In this document: positions 27,801 to 35,574 of the stretch, piece by piece
Layout: each line of letters opens with the position of its first letter
Numbering within the stretch: position 1 is the stretch's first letter
Source: Jaenimonas drosophilae
Lineage: Eukaryota; Euglenozoa; Kinetoplastea; Trypanosomatida; Trypanosomatidae
Direction of reading: 5' to 3'
Length of the DNA: 48,446 nt
Assembly: GCA_030849065.1 (NCBI GenBank)
Contig: JASAON010001534.1
Location: 1 to 48,446 of the forward strand
Program-made: the position numbers and the translations under genes
Notes under the pieces: generated by a model
What the model was told of the DNA's origin: nothing
The model's database searches: none
The model's input: the letters and a program-made list of their open reading frames with translations, nothing else

Positions 27801-28863
27801 GGTTCTTGTCAGGCCCCACGGCATCCTCAAGGTCAACCTTGAAGGTTGTTTGACGACGAGATGGAGTACGACTAATGGACTTGGACTGGCTTTGGTTCGC
27901 GTGGGGTGAGTCGGCTGGACGTTCTGTTGCTGATGCCTTAAACACATTGCGTTCCACGTCACTGGTGAAGCGAATGGCGAGCGGCTTGGCCGCAGAGTCT
28001 TCGCCATCCAGCTTGAACCCGACAAGGGACTCCCGGCCATGAGCGATGGGAATGCTCGCATTGTTGGCGTTCGATTGCGCAGCTGATGCGGTTGGGTGTT
28101 CCTTGGGTTCTTGTGCGCCACTTGGCCGTGCTCCGAGAACATACTCCGCGGCAAGAAGCAGCGACTGCAGATCCCACAGGAGCGTCCAAAGGGCCCCTTC
28201 CCGGCGTGGGTCCTCATCAACTTGGCAATTGCTCGTGCTACGGTGGAGCGACCAAATAGGAGAGCCCGAGGCTGGGGTTTCTGCGCTATCAGATGGGAAG
28301 TGATGAGCCGGGGATGCCATCGGCATCGGCATCGGTACCGCATGCCTTGAGCGAAGATGTGATTTGGAGGAGATAATCTCCTTGATTCCAGGTTGTGGGC
28401 CCACATCTCTGGTGGGGTGCTTCTCCCCTATTCGTCTACTGAGTGAGGAGTTGTCCTCACCAAGAGAGTAAGATGGGGTGATGGTGTTGTGGCGTGGAAG
28501 GATGTCGTCCATGTTTGGCCCATCAAGCTCGCCCAAATCCTCGTCCATGATGCTATCATGTGTTCGTGCTTCTGACTCCACGAAAGAATTAGAGTTAAGC
28601 GTGAAGACTCCGGCACTTCCACTTCCACTACTTGCGTTGGATGCCTGGCGAAAGGAGGCTGGCGTGGCCCCATCATGGTACGATCGACGCCGTGCTTTAC
28701 GCTTGTTGAGTACGCCGCTGCGCGTGTTGGGGGCCACTGTGCCACTAGTTTGAATTGATACACGTTCCGACATGTCATCTATGCTCCGGAGGACCGACTC
28801 ATGACGAGAGATGTTTCCGAGAGGGCCGTTCTGGCTATCATCATCGGATGAGGAGTGCCGCAT
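18817..28863 (-). CDS. Giant two-TM sensor-like protein kinase: PAS, degenerate histidine-kinase ATPase, pseudo-receiver, STE11-type kinase (3348 aa)
   Basis: The frame opens at TTG 28869; the first ATG, 28863, is used. Residues 1-860 are mostly Ser/Asn/Pro-rich with a short ordered part near 590-730. Two hydrophobic helices lie at about 875-898 and 924-944 around a 25-residue loop. A PAS-like segment follows (about 1455-1530; PIVFANPSALQLLKY at 1491). At about 1970-2035, SEKLPKQFYMNILAFMMF (Asn1991) and TYIVVDLIPRE (Asp2030), then QLQFTPEGCASVAFPF near 2185, resemble the N box, G1 strand and last strand of histidine-kinase ATPase domains, with glycines lost. About 2657-2790 resembles a receiver; GGFDVVFVEW has Glu for the acceptor Asp. 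The kinase domain (about 2793-3275) is intact: GSGGSGDV loop, Lys2827, HRDLKPDN (Asp2968), DFG (Asp2985), APE. Probably a membrane-tethered MAPKKK-like sensor. Confidence 0.9.
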   Translation of the reverse strand: MRHSSSDDDSQNGPLGNISRHESVLRSIDDMSERVSIQTSGTVAPNTRSGVLNKRKARRRSYHDGATPASFRQASNASSGSGSAGVFTLNSNSFVESEARTHDSIMDEDLGELDGPNMDDILPRHNTITPSYSLGEDNSSLSRRIGEKHPTRDVGPQPGIKEIISSKSHLRSRHAVPMPMPMASPAHHFPSDSAETPASGSPIWSLHRSTSNCQVDEDPRREGALWTLLWDLQSLLLAAEYVLGARPSGAQEPKEHPTASAAQSNANNASIPIAHGRESLVGFKLDGEDSAAKPLAIRFTSDVERNVFKASATERPADSPHANQSQSKSISRTPSRRQTTFKVDLEDAVGPDKNPLDMSGLSAMPKGSTQSKAVPPPPPASSSSMRKVPSFAGSPVFHASGTGVPPAGVLMIPMGLLSKSAKPNDSGDETQLSSNASGVYAHGESGSAFGGAAGITASPKTSNGFSGDNRPVLTAGGGNNFSISNMYNSSATNYPQGGGRSISMADAALSVSEAPQQWAFLPVEFHSCASVVAVDPAHSMVSDLTLEQTRTNYAPTVMWSQRADGRWFAVPIQGGNNSTSGENTPAASPPSPPTGGTFSAIPNIPNGVPNAHRPMGIYANMDTISCSLGLYYYSQCRIEYIVLNIENVMLRPACIRLPSREVRQLLERIVVSWKELRPVAQSLLQPDSLLSDHVFEKFRTGIRELIGFVEKIEKECQPPPDTESPKPPRKPLEQPVAAATPLGPNAMTPITSPSRQSEEARTDSIDRPFQPAASNPLATHVRQPRPSRARSSCSSHSTTSEVDFRISLLSLHRGGGGDAKDPSEEKYTLLQLMETFMAKPHNPAARRDSLLQPTLLFRAVQNVSELSGGKWSRCYFYVSILLCAILLAAAVVLCLLLATTKCMDTISDGDHLCAHSAHHTVKLCMSVVVVLAAMLLLLFVAVDRLSMLFAAPLILGARTLFDSAPYVSGKATVPMYLPSTLHGEVRHVPVVVPSPPTQSHVAAPVRQPPAAAESTSSQSRSTPRLVNQADGGPPLASAFPVSIWGRGGVSPAGPPTSNSSAMSKEKSFSLQSRGGPNQTGALPDGNDLPVEEDSISSISFCNQALPDAGLPSVMGMSKPSSPMRAALGTLASSMMRSEPSSERRTKTVVGETQAVATASLSSNQKPLPTETRDSSEHRTPFAVVSTLHLHDTDGVSLISGGAFISPHISPHISPHISPSASLRRPQTSSSAAVAPSPFIQVPITAVLESWPAPNSSSFHLAGTNCFNSTNSGVFVPTSGLLSGSNNGIQQQQPLPSPHGGNRRISLGSSLPMTELYCDSIHTDDGEERCVSDENDQAFQTTQRPMQMSPMMMRRQPRRVVKTKSDSIQEPLPFLFSQSETDLPLDVPPDRRASTTASVLMEVPTLPEPRLVAPEEVHTDHEDAVHAGAPDDSSLLRHMIHSSLQQGVDSMVCPLVIVRNNLCRGAATAASEATSTSLGDTGRWTSMTSSCPIVFANPSALQLLKYRTIKEALDRDFENTFRCYKSTTVSNNGSSGVSGTVPSNHSSATPRAQSPCSTTSSSPVNFLQVPPPLDNQDSVALQEITRPDELFAPGMNAHLTVYSVRSGTYYSVFATSIHEELSMPTYCSRTNSPTSGHSLHGDTTRSPIHTPVDQRPSVTMPESRIGEPFLALMFIRAISVEEHDPLLTLINSSFASTSQASMELHSVPGPPGGSWTTEKRRNGSTDPHARRSPRDEELVGRHGNTSFNALKRSSSDAIGKRTAHMATLSDLDEAPIPMSLVSVVPTASRASASFPIGVGMSATAAPGEEFCMIGSVGEDTRHPSADMDFGVGGPVNVGQTPPRLETTTRPAHKSSMPVEPRTGDEPESRYQCDGSSEAGSISPFREPNITFAIPPRESHEEQTYGGSIRQKFSSSMWEASHTHRLAFSASMAAGSFSQIGSIANMSTSIAHGQRRHVIDSISLEKLTAKLHSQRGISQVHLSEKLPKQFYMNILAFMMFVQEVLRQQRNHTSCAHIECFVNVKNRTYIVVDLIPRECLKEESSQHRMASLKTNYHISEDRILATKSPRAPLSRFGRSSTANFFGGMGGNSIAFDRSATDSSAIRHLHPHSGSLARVGSITEPYRIDVPLVDVSARDWEMDEDTTKSCGDPSTDTKDSQDVLLETLFPSALLEYLSACEGQLQFTPEGCASVAFPFITRDRLALLNELGALQLSSLKSLALFGIAAANSLTDGAEMEAPKESPKIIPLQYDLAAKEFSENIMGKSVLLKPLSSNASTTDFSVPERHMSAATSGRSNTENHTERITSTSHLRSPMEGRSVSSLRRHPSHSALLPQPIHVDPQNMAVPLKSARKALLDRSSSSLSGQDSRKQILQWAMDGDAPRAVLEASELVSAERDVAEDEERSSRASPCSPVPPALPSPHTGLGITPTSVENLSNNSFTSLYQPACIALPAVLGAANTKIAHANGNHPTGSGSSSANRSSQDPGAEGKKSGEKLKCPASHSGFEVDDRHILPSGTTVNTSTTQHNPVGHPLSTADVTSNSRSTTELTSTSKVQQLFGGYQVSSSVTAALGAISTALDHSGSLASFPATQMRFGDQSTSEAPPMVMLEAASSLVDWRRECTDYGNDSFAESYGDAFAAPEASQVEGDSEAESGDSRATTRQHYQIIVYTKEHRPQLDVLFSQFGHCCTFVTSREKFRQYILAGVGGFDVVFVEWCRELIDAQIRQELLTKVSEETVVFFVRLDQSTLEPPYADACEEAILLGDEFSPTIIRGVSTERVRSYIRRKRLTQQMKDIRCKYDYQVIRPLGSGGSGDVYEVMMYASKGRLAMKRVFLKITSFSTLEQLNREVNILSSLDHPNVITFSHTTMDDTCISIFMELGSCTLNERIHSTSLSSGRNETSGKGVTNANGINPLGMRSMTAHPNSLVDSTFMQHPNPPEAVPLTPQEVVVIAHDICSGMSYLHQKGIIHRDLKPDNVLFVDNVVKIADFGSAVRVSENRPLRNMKGTLGYMAPEVMLGEPYSRPCDIWSLGCLLAELLGLNLGHFTGLHVPALHQIYHHLKSGDSLPLTLTASKGSDCETHHSSAVTTRVLEALKAAASTASKEIELAHAAPLGSLATHAPFMSTSSSDDHGLKNTTPFNGVTSKMAADPVNSISSNSTLVWAGGKHNPSEKSGAMMSGSSFNPTPALAVAVPSQSSTNNESAMDHLPDHKDRTRSVTWIQLDAPAVLSVEVVQLPSSLVELFDGVFQRDPSKRWTIEEVNEHPITWNVDWVTEMMQHIQELNQRMQPSPSHLSVTRRNARQQGDDITSSFSLSQTPSGSHFGQRVFASEGQHSIVEIDALDLSLVSAGDD
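25211..25255 (-). repeat. 15-bp coding repeat (ISPH units)
   Basis: Three near-identical copies of a 12-15-bp GAGATGTGYGG-type unit inside the kinase gene encode repeated ISPH motifs just after the juxtamembrane region. Probably slippage in a disordered segment. Confidence 0.7.
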
Positions 28864-28939
28864 CGCCAATGTGGGTGCTTCTCAACTGAAGAGGTGGAAT
28901 GTTTATACAACGAGCAACGACAGGTTGTGGTGCTCACAA

Positions 28940-28955
28940 CTACAAAAAAAAGCAG
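28940..28955 (-). promoter_or_regulatory. Predicted trans-splice acceptor for the giant kinase
   Basis: CTGCTTTTTTTTGTAG on the minus strand, AG at 28941-28940, about 76 nt before the ATG at 28863. Confidence 0.6.
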
Positions 28956-30611
28956 ACACCCCGACGGTTGCTGTGGTTTGACGACCAGGCTGGCTCGCGT
29001 AGGTCCACACCTCTCTGGTGTGTTGATACAGCTACCTTGACGAGTTTTCACCCCTACGTTAGACTTAGGCACTCGGGAGCAGAGGAATGTACGACACTAG
29101 CTATAAGGCTTAGCGCAAGATGGGATTGAGAGCGTCGTACTGATCCCCTCAGGCCGGGAGCGTAGTTATGTGGAGGACGTCGATCAACCAGCGCAAAACA
29201 CAACAAACCAGAAAGTATGTAGCGAAAAAAAAACTACGAAAGAAGAATGATACGTGCCCTTCCACAGCTCCACTGAATGACGAGCCGAGCAGGTGTAGGG
29301 GGAATATCCCTACAGAGTATAATTGGTGTTTGTACACTAGAAAAGATGCAAGAGGAAGAGAAGGTCATGACACAGCCATTTGACTCTCTGACGTAATGTT
29401 GAGCACACGAGGAGGGTCAGCTCTCCATCTGAGAGAGAGGGGGGAGGGAGAGGGGGAATAGTAGTGAGTCACTTGTTGAGGAGGAAGGGTGACGTGGGAG
29501 AGGGAAAAACAACTTCTGACATGCCAAGACCCAGAGTCAACACTGAGAGCGTGAGTTCATTGCGAACGAAGAATCTGGACCAGCACATGGATCCATGACG
29601 CAACTCCTTCATCATTCGTTATTCATACGTCAGCGGTGCAACACTCATGCATGAAGGGAGTAACACAACAACAACAACAACATCCAAACAAAACTCACAA
29701 TGCCCATACCGTAGGTTCAACCAACCGCAGAACGGCCACAACGTGCTTGAAGACACTCCATGGATGAATGCCACACGGAGTCACCACTTCCTTCATACAC
29801 GCACAATCAATCTCGTCGAGATGACAGTACAGTAGATCAAAGTACATCGGCGAATTTGCACAGCCATTGTTATCCAATAACTCACCAGAAAAATTGGGCA
29901 TCACAGACAGAATGGCACACCCTCAACATCCGCCGCAATCAAACATCCGCTTAGTCAATCAAACACAGTCGTTATACAGCATTCCTCTGACTTCCGTGGC
30001 CATCGGCCCATGGTCGTACCAGAAGCAGAGCGGAAAAGATAAGCTTCTGTAAGTGCGTACCGGAGAGAACGCTGAGGGTGGGGTGGGGTGGGGGGGGTGG
30101 GGGGGGGTGACCAAGAAGAGACAAGGCAAGATACCAATTACAAAAACCATATTCATCCTGCACCATCACCTCTCCCCGCTGAAGCACAACCGTTGGGGTT
30201 CACCTCAACCTCCATTCGAATTCTGCCCAATCATGGATGTTCGCACATGCGAAGGAAACAAAGGACGGTTGCTTCCCATGCCGGCGATGTGGATGTGTGC
30301 GCGTGACCGTAGTCGTCCTCCGCGGCGCAAGCGTCCATATAAGCCACACGACAACAACTCAAGATATTCACCACAAAGATACAAACAACAAAAAGAACAA
30401 CAACCCCATCATGGACGATGGGGCATCACAGCGATATCGCACAAGGGCTCTGTTCTAGTGGCGCCAGAGTCATTGACACCACGCATCCCCCAGCTACTTC
30501 GTTTTCATTCGTGGATCCATTACAACAACATTATGGAAACAGTAACAACAAAGAAGGAACAATCAAAGAAGCAAATCATGAAAGAATCAGTCGTCGTGAT
30601 GTGTTGTTTTT
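28956..30611. other. 1.65-kb intergenic region, likely long 3'UTR of the AGC kinase
   Basis: Holds AAC runs (29666-29681), a purine-rich block (29421-29460), A-rich tracts and a striking G-run (30076-30109). No minus-strand ORF above about 75 codons looks coding. A 230-codon plus-strand frame (30053-30745) overlaps the end of the AGC kinase antisense and is rejected. Confidence 0.5.
30076..30109 (+). repeat. G-run block with G-quadruplex potential
   Basis: Five consecutive G-runs of 3-8 bases separated by single T residues lie on the plus (non-transcribed) strand; the transcript carries the C-rich complement. The pattern satisfies a canonical G-quadruplex rule. Confidence 0.8.
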
Positions 30612-33600
30612 TCAGCAGTAGTTTTGGAAGGATTTGCTGGCGGGGCGGTAGAGAGAGAGCCCCGCATCCGATGCTGTACGGGCAGCCGTCTGACGGATGT
30701 CCATCATGGATGTATAAGCCTTTTCGTCGTAGTCTTCCAAGATAGGATCAATCAAATTGGCACCGCTTGTGTCATCCGCGCTTTGTGGTCCACAGCTAAT
30801 GCCGCTGGTGGAGAGACGGCTAACGCTGTGCTCTTGGTAGAAGCTGCTGTTGGTGAAGTAGTTGGCGGTGGCACCAATCGAATCCGACGCGACCCCGTGG
30901 CCCGTTCGTGTGAGGAGGAGCGGAGGATGCGGGATGTACTCCACCCCATCCATCAATGGATCCTCTTCCCCTCCACGATCACTGCCGTAGTGCTCCTGAC
31001 GCTCGAAGAGTGGTCCAAAGGCATCATTCTCCACGATGGCGGGGTTGGGTACACCATCTGACGCGCCGTAGGCATCCAAAATCAGCTGAATCTCATCGAG
31101 CTCCTCGATGAACTCCTGTGCGAAGCGTGCCGTGGTTTTGCTTGCCGAGGTCCCCTCCGCGTTGTTGGAGCCGGAGGTGGTCGGTTGGGTGTTGCGGGTG
31201 GTGTTGGTGCCCTTGGCATTCTCACTGGATTCGGTGGGCGTGATGTACAAGTCTCGGTGGAGGACCTTTGGTGGATGCAGACGACGCTGCTCACAGGCTT
31301 CCCAATCAAATCCCTTGAAGAAGCTGTGGCTCTTGAGCTGCGCGAGGGAGGCGATGCGCTGTGCTGGAACCTTGTTCAGGAGCTGCATCAACAGATCCTT
31401 GGCGGCATCGGAGAGCTTGACGGCTGGGAACTGAAGTGCCCGATTACAAATCGCCTCTGTGGTCTTCTGCGTGGTGGACTTGAGGAAGGGGAAGAAGCCC
31501 GTCAGGATGGTGAAGAAGACCACTCCAGTGCTCCACCAGTCCACAGCGAAGGCGTAGCCCTCATCTTTGCGCGACCCGCACTTGAGAATCTCAGGGGCAA
31601 TGTAGGCGAGGGTGCCACAGCTGGTGTGTTGGCGAATGATACGGACATTGCGAGGAAAGTCATTCACGACCCCAGGAATGGTGCTGTGTGGAGTACTGGT
31701 GATGGCCCCATCCTCCTCCTCAGCCACAATCTTCTTGGCGAAACCAAAGTCTGTAAGGACCACATGCCCCTCACTATCCAGAACGAGGTTATCACCCTTA
31801 ATGTCTCGATGAACGACTCCATGCACACGAAGGTGTTCTACCGCGATGGCGATTTCGGCAAGAAAGAACCGAGCTGTGGATTCGTCCAGGTGCCGATCCT
31901 GTGCGTGTTGCGTGTGCATGAGTAGCTCACCCCCAGAGAGAAAGTCAAGGAGGAGATAAACGCGGCTATCGGTCTGAAAGGTGGCATGGAACTTCATGAT
32001 GTAGGGGCAGTCCATCGCTTCGAGAATGGACTTCTCTCTTCGTACCTCGATGATGTTGCGCATGCTGCGGAAGCCCGACTTTCGGATAATCTTCATGGCA
32101 AAGGGCTTTCCCGTGAGCTTGTGCTTCACAAGAAGCACTCGCCCAAAGTTGCCGGCCCCAAGCATCTCCACATAGTCGAAGGCACTAGGTCCAACAGGGT
32201 AGGAGATGCATCGACGAATAAATCGATCTACGTTTTGGGTAGCTGAGAGAATACGGAGCATCTGCTCACGCGACTGAATGGGCAACATGGCAGTTTCCAC
32301 GTGCTCGTACCACCGATTACGTTGTGAGGCGCTCTGGAAGTAGAAGCAGTGCTCCACTCGACGGTAGAGGAGTCGCACTGGGTAGACCACCAGCTGAATG
32401 GCATCCAGAGAACCCTTGGGAAGCATGCGAATCAGCCCCTTGTAGGAGCTGCGACTGTGGCCTTCTGAGGATGACGAGGCGGAGCCTTGAACCATGGTCT
32501 GCATCAGCTTGAGCGTAAGTCCGTCATGCGGTGCGTGCCGGGAGACAGCAAGAACGCCAATCTCCCCGACGCGAAGCTTGCCCACAAAGAGCTGCAAGCC
32601 TTCTTGATCTGAATGAGATAAGCTTGGCGTATGCCCCGAGGTTGCCTTGGAGACTGGCGAGTTCTGGCGAGAGATACTTGACGGCAGTGATCGGCCAGAG
32701 ACGTCGGTGTCTATGCCAACACCGTGCGTCATGGCCAACGCCTCATCAGTGGGGACACTCCCATACTCCTGATGAGCCGTGATGGAGAGGTACATGACCT
32801 CCTTCTGGCCACTGAGGATGCGGAGATCACTACCGGCAGCACCGGCCAAGTCAATGAGCGCGATGGGCATGTGGTCCTCCGCCTCAAAACTGGTGGTATG
32901 CCCACCAAGAAGTGCAACCGAGCTCACTTGGGAGTTGTAGATGGAGACGTACTGCTGGCGGAGGTTGACTAGCCGCGTGGAGAGTGGCCAGATTTCTGTG
33001 GATGCACTGTCTTCGTGTTGCGGAGCCGATCCAGATTCTTCCACGAAGTGAGGGTGTGAGGCGGATGGACCGCTTGAGCGGTACACCCCACAGCTATCCA
33101 CGTATTTGTAGGCTCGATGCAGCACAAAAGCGGAGCGTTGATGGCAGAGTGCAGAAAGCATGCTCGAAAAAATGGCGCATGGAGCAGATGCCGACTCATG
33201 TGACTTCCCGCCACCGCCACCTCGTAGCACCCCAACGACCATATCAGTGGCTGGTGGCCCCACCGTCAACGGGCACAACTCCTTCATTAGGTGCATCAAG
33301 GGCTGATCATGCCAACGACTACGTGCGGGAGTGGTGGCAGCATCTGCATTTCCAAGTGGCGATGGGGGGCTTGTATTGGCGTTGTTCTGCAGCTCGCTGT
33401 GGGTGTTGGTCGAGGTGTTGGAGGCTCGACGTGCCACTCGCTGCACCCCATTTCCAGAAGGGCTATCCAGAGGGTTTCCTGACGGGGTAGCGATGCCACG
33501 CTCCATTGTGCTGCGGCAGCCTGAGACGCTTGCAAGGGCTCGAGAGACCTGGCGGAAGCACGGGTAGATCCCCCCTTCTAGGGCTTCTGTGAGAGCTGCT

Positions 33601-35027
33601 CGGGAGGGCCGTTGATATATGACTGGGTGAGGTGTGGTAGGGATGCTGCAGAAGGAATGGTCAGGGGCCTCCACACACTCCTGAACCTCAAGGATAGAAT
33701 CAATCCAGGCAGCCAGCAAGTCAAAGATATCGCCCTCGGAGAGGTGCTGATGGGCCCACAATGCGCAGAGGGACGACACCGCGGCAGGCAGCAGCACCTT
33801 GCCTCGAGCGGTAACTCCTGGAACGGTGGTCTCTTGGTTCAGGATGCTGAAGAGGGTGCTGTGATGATGAGCACATGAACCTTCTGGGGCCTGAATGAGG
33901 CGTTTGTTGATGCTGACGAGGTCACGTGGGCTAGCGCGGGTGGGACTTGTGGTGTGATTGGAGGATTGGCCTGCTGGCGAACCGTGGAGCTCAACCGATC
34001 GTCCGCTATGGGATGTGGAGCGGCCTGGCTGACAATTTGACGCACCGTGGGTCGAGCCCGTAAGAGGGTTGGTCAGATCGTGCTTGGAACCATCACTCCG
34101 ATCACGATTGCGAATGACGGCGAGGAGGGAGTCATTGTGGCCCTGGCCAAACCAATCGCATGCTTTGGAGACGGCGGAGACGAGGGTGGTGGATGGTACC
34201 TTGGCGGTGCGGTTGATCCCAACGTCTGAGGTGCCAATGAGGACGGGAGAGGCAGGGGATGGCTCCATTGCCGGTCCTGCACCTGGGCGAATGGGTGGGA
34301 ACTTCAGCGAGCCCACCTCCTGGGTTGGGCTCCGCGTTCTCCACGAGCTGCTCTTGACGTGAGTGGGGCTAAAGGCCGATCCTGATCGTACTGCACGACT
34401 GGTGCGCTCTTCCTGGCTCTGGCCACCAGATGCGATGAAGGCCAGGACGTCCATCATGCGGCGAAGGCCGTCGACGCCAAGACTAAGCACTGCAATGCGT
34501 AGTGTGCTCGAAGCTAATGGATGACCCGAAAGCACCGTCTTAGCCATTCCCATCGGCATCGAGCTGCCGCCCCAATTGGGATTAACAAGAGGCAGTTGTT
34601 GATGTTGTGGGTCGGTTGGCGACATCACCGAAAGTACCTCGCAGCTGCTGCTGATGGCAGAGGAGCTGCACATGGAGATGGCTTTTGACCGCTGCGCCGC
34701 ACGAAAGGCTCGATGAGAGTCCTCTCTCGTCGGAGTTTGATTGCTGTTAGTGGTGAGCGAGAGCTCGCGGGCCTCCGCACCGCCATCAGTGGCCGTTCTC
34801 GACTGATCGTGATTGAGGAGTAGTTTGGATGAGAACACCTCCAGAATGCGTGGGAACTCGCGATCAAAGACTGGCCAGGAAATCGGAAGCTGAAGCAGAA
34901 AATTCACGGAGCGGTCATCGGTCGCGCAACTGCTCGCAACTCCGCCATTCACTCGAGTGAGGGGACTTCCTTTGCTGGCCTCGGAGTCTGACCGGCTGTT
35001 TTCGTCGCAGCTATTCGTGGTACCCAT
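30612..35027 (-). CDS. PH-domain AGC-family protein kinase with N-myristoylation motif (1471 aa)
   Basis: The N-terminus MGTTNSC fits an N-myristoylation signal (Gly2, Ser6) with a possible palmitoylated Cys7, predicting membrane anchoring. A long Ser-rich region with a few ordered helical parts occupies residues ~10-800. About 807-915 resembles a split PH domain (LFVGKLRVGE ... CFYFQSASQRNRWYEHVE, Trp906 in the final helix) interrupted by a Ser-rich loop. The kinase spans about 950-1265: GAGNFG loop, Lys979, HRDIKGDN (Asp1075; AGC kinases usually have RDLKPEN), DFG (Asp1093), an insert of about 35 residues, TSCGT with putative PDK1 site Thr1135, APE. PH-AGC order recalls Akt/RAC kinases, but no clear C-terminal hydrophobic motif follows and a 200-residue tail does. 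Start ATG is secure. Confidence 0.92.
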   Translation of the reverse strand: MGTTNSCDENSRSDSEASKGSPLTRVNGGVASSCATDDRSVNFLLQLPISWPVFDREFPRILEVFSSKLLLNHDQSRTATDGGAEARELSLTTNSNQTPTREDSHRAFRAAQRSKAISMCSSSAISSSCEVLSVMSPTDPQHQQLPLVNPNWGGSSMPMGMAKTVLSGHPLASSTLRIAVLSLGVDGLRRMMDVLAFIASGGQSQEERTSRAVRSGSAFSPTHVKSSSWRTRSPTQEVGSLKFPPIRPGAGPAMEPSPASPVLIGTSDVGINRTAKVPSTTLVSAVSKACDWFGQGHNDSLLAVIRNRDRSDGSKHDLTNPLTGSTHGASNCQPGRSTSHSGRSVELHGSPAGQSSNHTTSPTRASPRDLVSINKRLIQAPEGSCAHHHSTLFSILNQETTVPGVTARGKVLLPAAVSSLCALWAHQHLSEGDIFDLLAAWIDSILEVQECVEAPDHSFCSIPTTPHPVIYQRPSRAALTEALEGGIYPCFRQVSRALASVSGCRSTMERGIATPSGNPLDSPSGNGVQRVARRASNTSTNTHSELQNNANTSPPSPLGNADAATTPARSRWHDQPLMHLMKELCPLTVGPPATDMVVGVLRGGGGGKSHESASAPCAIFSSMLSALCHQRSAFVLHRAYKYVDSCGVYRSSGPSASHPHFVEESGSAPQHEDSASTEIWPLSTRLVNLRQQYVSIYNSQVSSVALLGGHTTSFEAEDHMPIALIDLAGAAGSDLRILSGQKEVMYLSITAHQEYGSVPTDEALAMTHGVGIDTDVSGRSLPSSISRQNSPVSKATSGHTPSLSHSDQEGLQLFVGKLRVGEIGVLAVSRHAPHDGLTLKLMQTMVQGSASSSSEGHSRSSYKGLIRMLPKGSLDAIQLVVYPVRLLYRRVEHCFYFQSASQRNRWYEHVETAMLPIQSREQMLRILSATQNVDRFIRRCISYPVGPSAFDYVEMLGAGNFGRVLLVKHKLTGKPFAMKIIRKSGFRSMRNIIEVRREKSILEAMDCPYIMKFHATFQTDSRVYLLLDFLSGGELLMHTQHAQDRHLDESTARFFLAEIAIAVEHLRVHGVVHRDIKGDNLVLDSEGHVVLTDFGFAKKIVAEEEDGAITSTPHSTIPGVVNDFPRNVRIIRQHTSCGTLAYIAPEILKCGSRKDEGYAFAVDWWSTGVVFFTILTGFFPFLKSTTQKTTEAICNRALQFPAVKLSDAAKDLLMQLLNKVPAQRIASLAQLKSHSFFKGFDWEACEQRRLHPPKVLHRDLYITPTESSENAKGTNTTRNTQPTTSGSNNAEGTSASKTTARFAQEFIEELDEIQLILDAYGASDGVPNPAIVENDAFGPLFERQEHYGSDRGGEEDPLMDGVEYIPHPPLLLTRTGHGVASDSIGATANYFTNSSFYQEHSVSRLSTSGISCGPQSADDTSGANLIDPILEDYDEKAYTSMMDIRQTAARTASDAGLSLYRPASKSFQNYC

Positions 35028-35031
35028 GTTG

Positions 35032-35101
35032 CTGATATTAGTGTGGGTGGTAGGGGGTTGGTGTGTGGATCAAACACAAACAAGAGGGGAGATGAGGAGA
35101 A
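35032..35101 (-). promoter_or_regulatory. Predicted trans-splice acceptor for the AGC kinase
   Basis: TTCTCCTCATCTCCCCTCTT and further pyrimidines on the minus strand, then AATATCAG with AG at 35033-35032, only 4 nt before the ATG. The spliced leader would supply most of the 5'UTR. Confidence 0.5.
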
Positions 35102-35362
35102 CCTGAAAAATGAGGTGGTGGTTTGATGGCTCCTGTCCACGCGTGAGAAGAGGTCTTCTGCACACACAAAGACAGCGAGGCGTGAGAAACAACACACACC
35201 AACCACAAGAAAACAAAAGAAAAGAATGGGTTCACTGAAACAGTAGGGAGGTGAACAGAGGACAGCTCCAGCAAGAGGACGGGAAGGACTCGCGGATCAG
35301 CCACGAAAACAAGAACGTGTGGGGCACAAGAGACAAGGATCGTGGGCTAATGGGCGGGCTTT

Positions 35363-35384
35363 GAGTGTGTGTGTGTGTGTGTGT
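35363..35384. repeat. (GT)n microsatellite
   Basis: About eleven GT dinucleotides; a second, interrupted GT tract lies at 35536-35574. Confidence 0.85.
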
Positions 35385-35535
35385 GGAGAAGGGGAGAAAA
35401 CAACTGTGTGACCTGTTTAACGTTATCGGCCAACGATAAATCCGAAGGATGTGGAAGCTCACGAAAGAGAGAAGAAAAACGAACGAACTAACCAACTAAC
35501 AAAACGACTGAAACAGAGTAAACTACGAACAACCT

Positions 35536-35574
35536 GTGTGTGTGTGTGCGTGTGTATGTGTGTGTCTGTGTGTC
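35536..35574. repeat. Interrupted (GT)n microsatellite
   Basis: GT dinucleotides with single-base interruptions (C, A and C), in the 5'-upstream region of the AGC kinase transcript. Confidence 0.85.

Noticed and set aside
30053..30745. 230-codon plus-strand ORF
   Set aside because: Opposite to all other genes, translates a G-run and A-rich UTR, and overlaps the AGC kinase coding sequence antisense.
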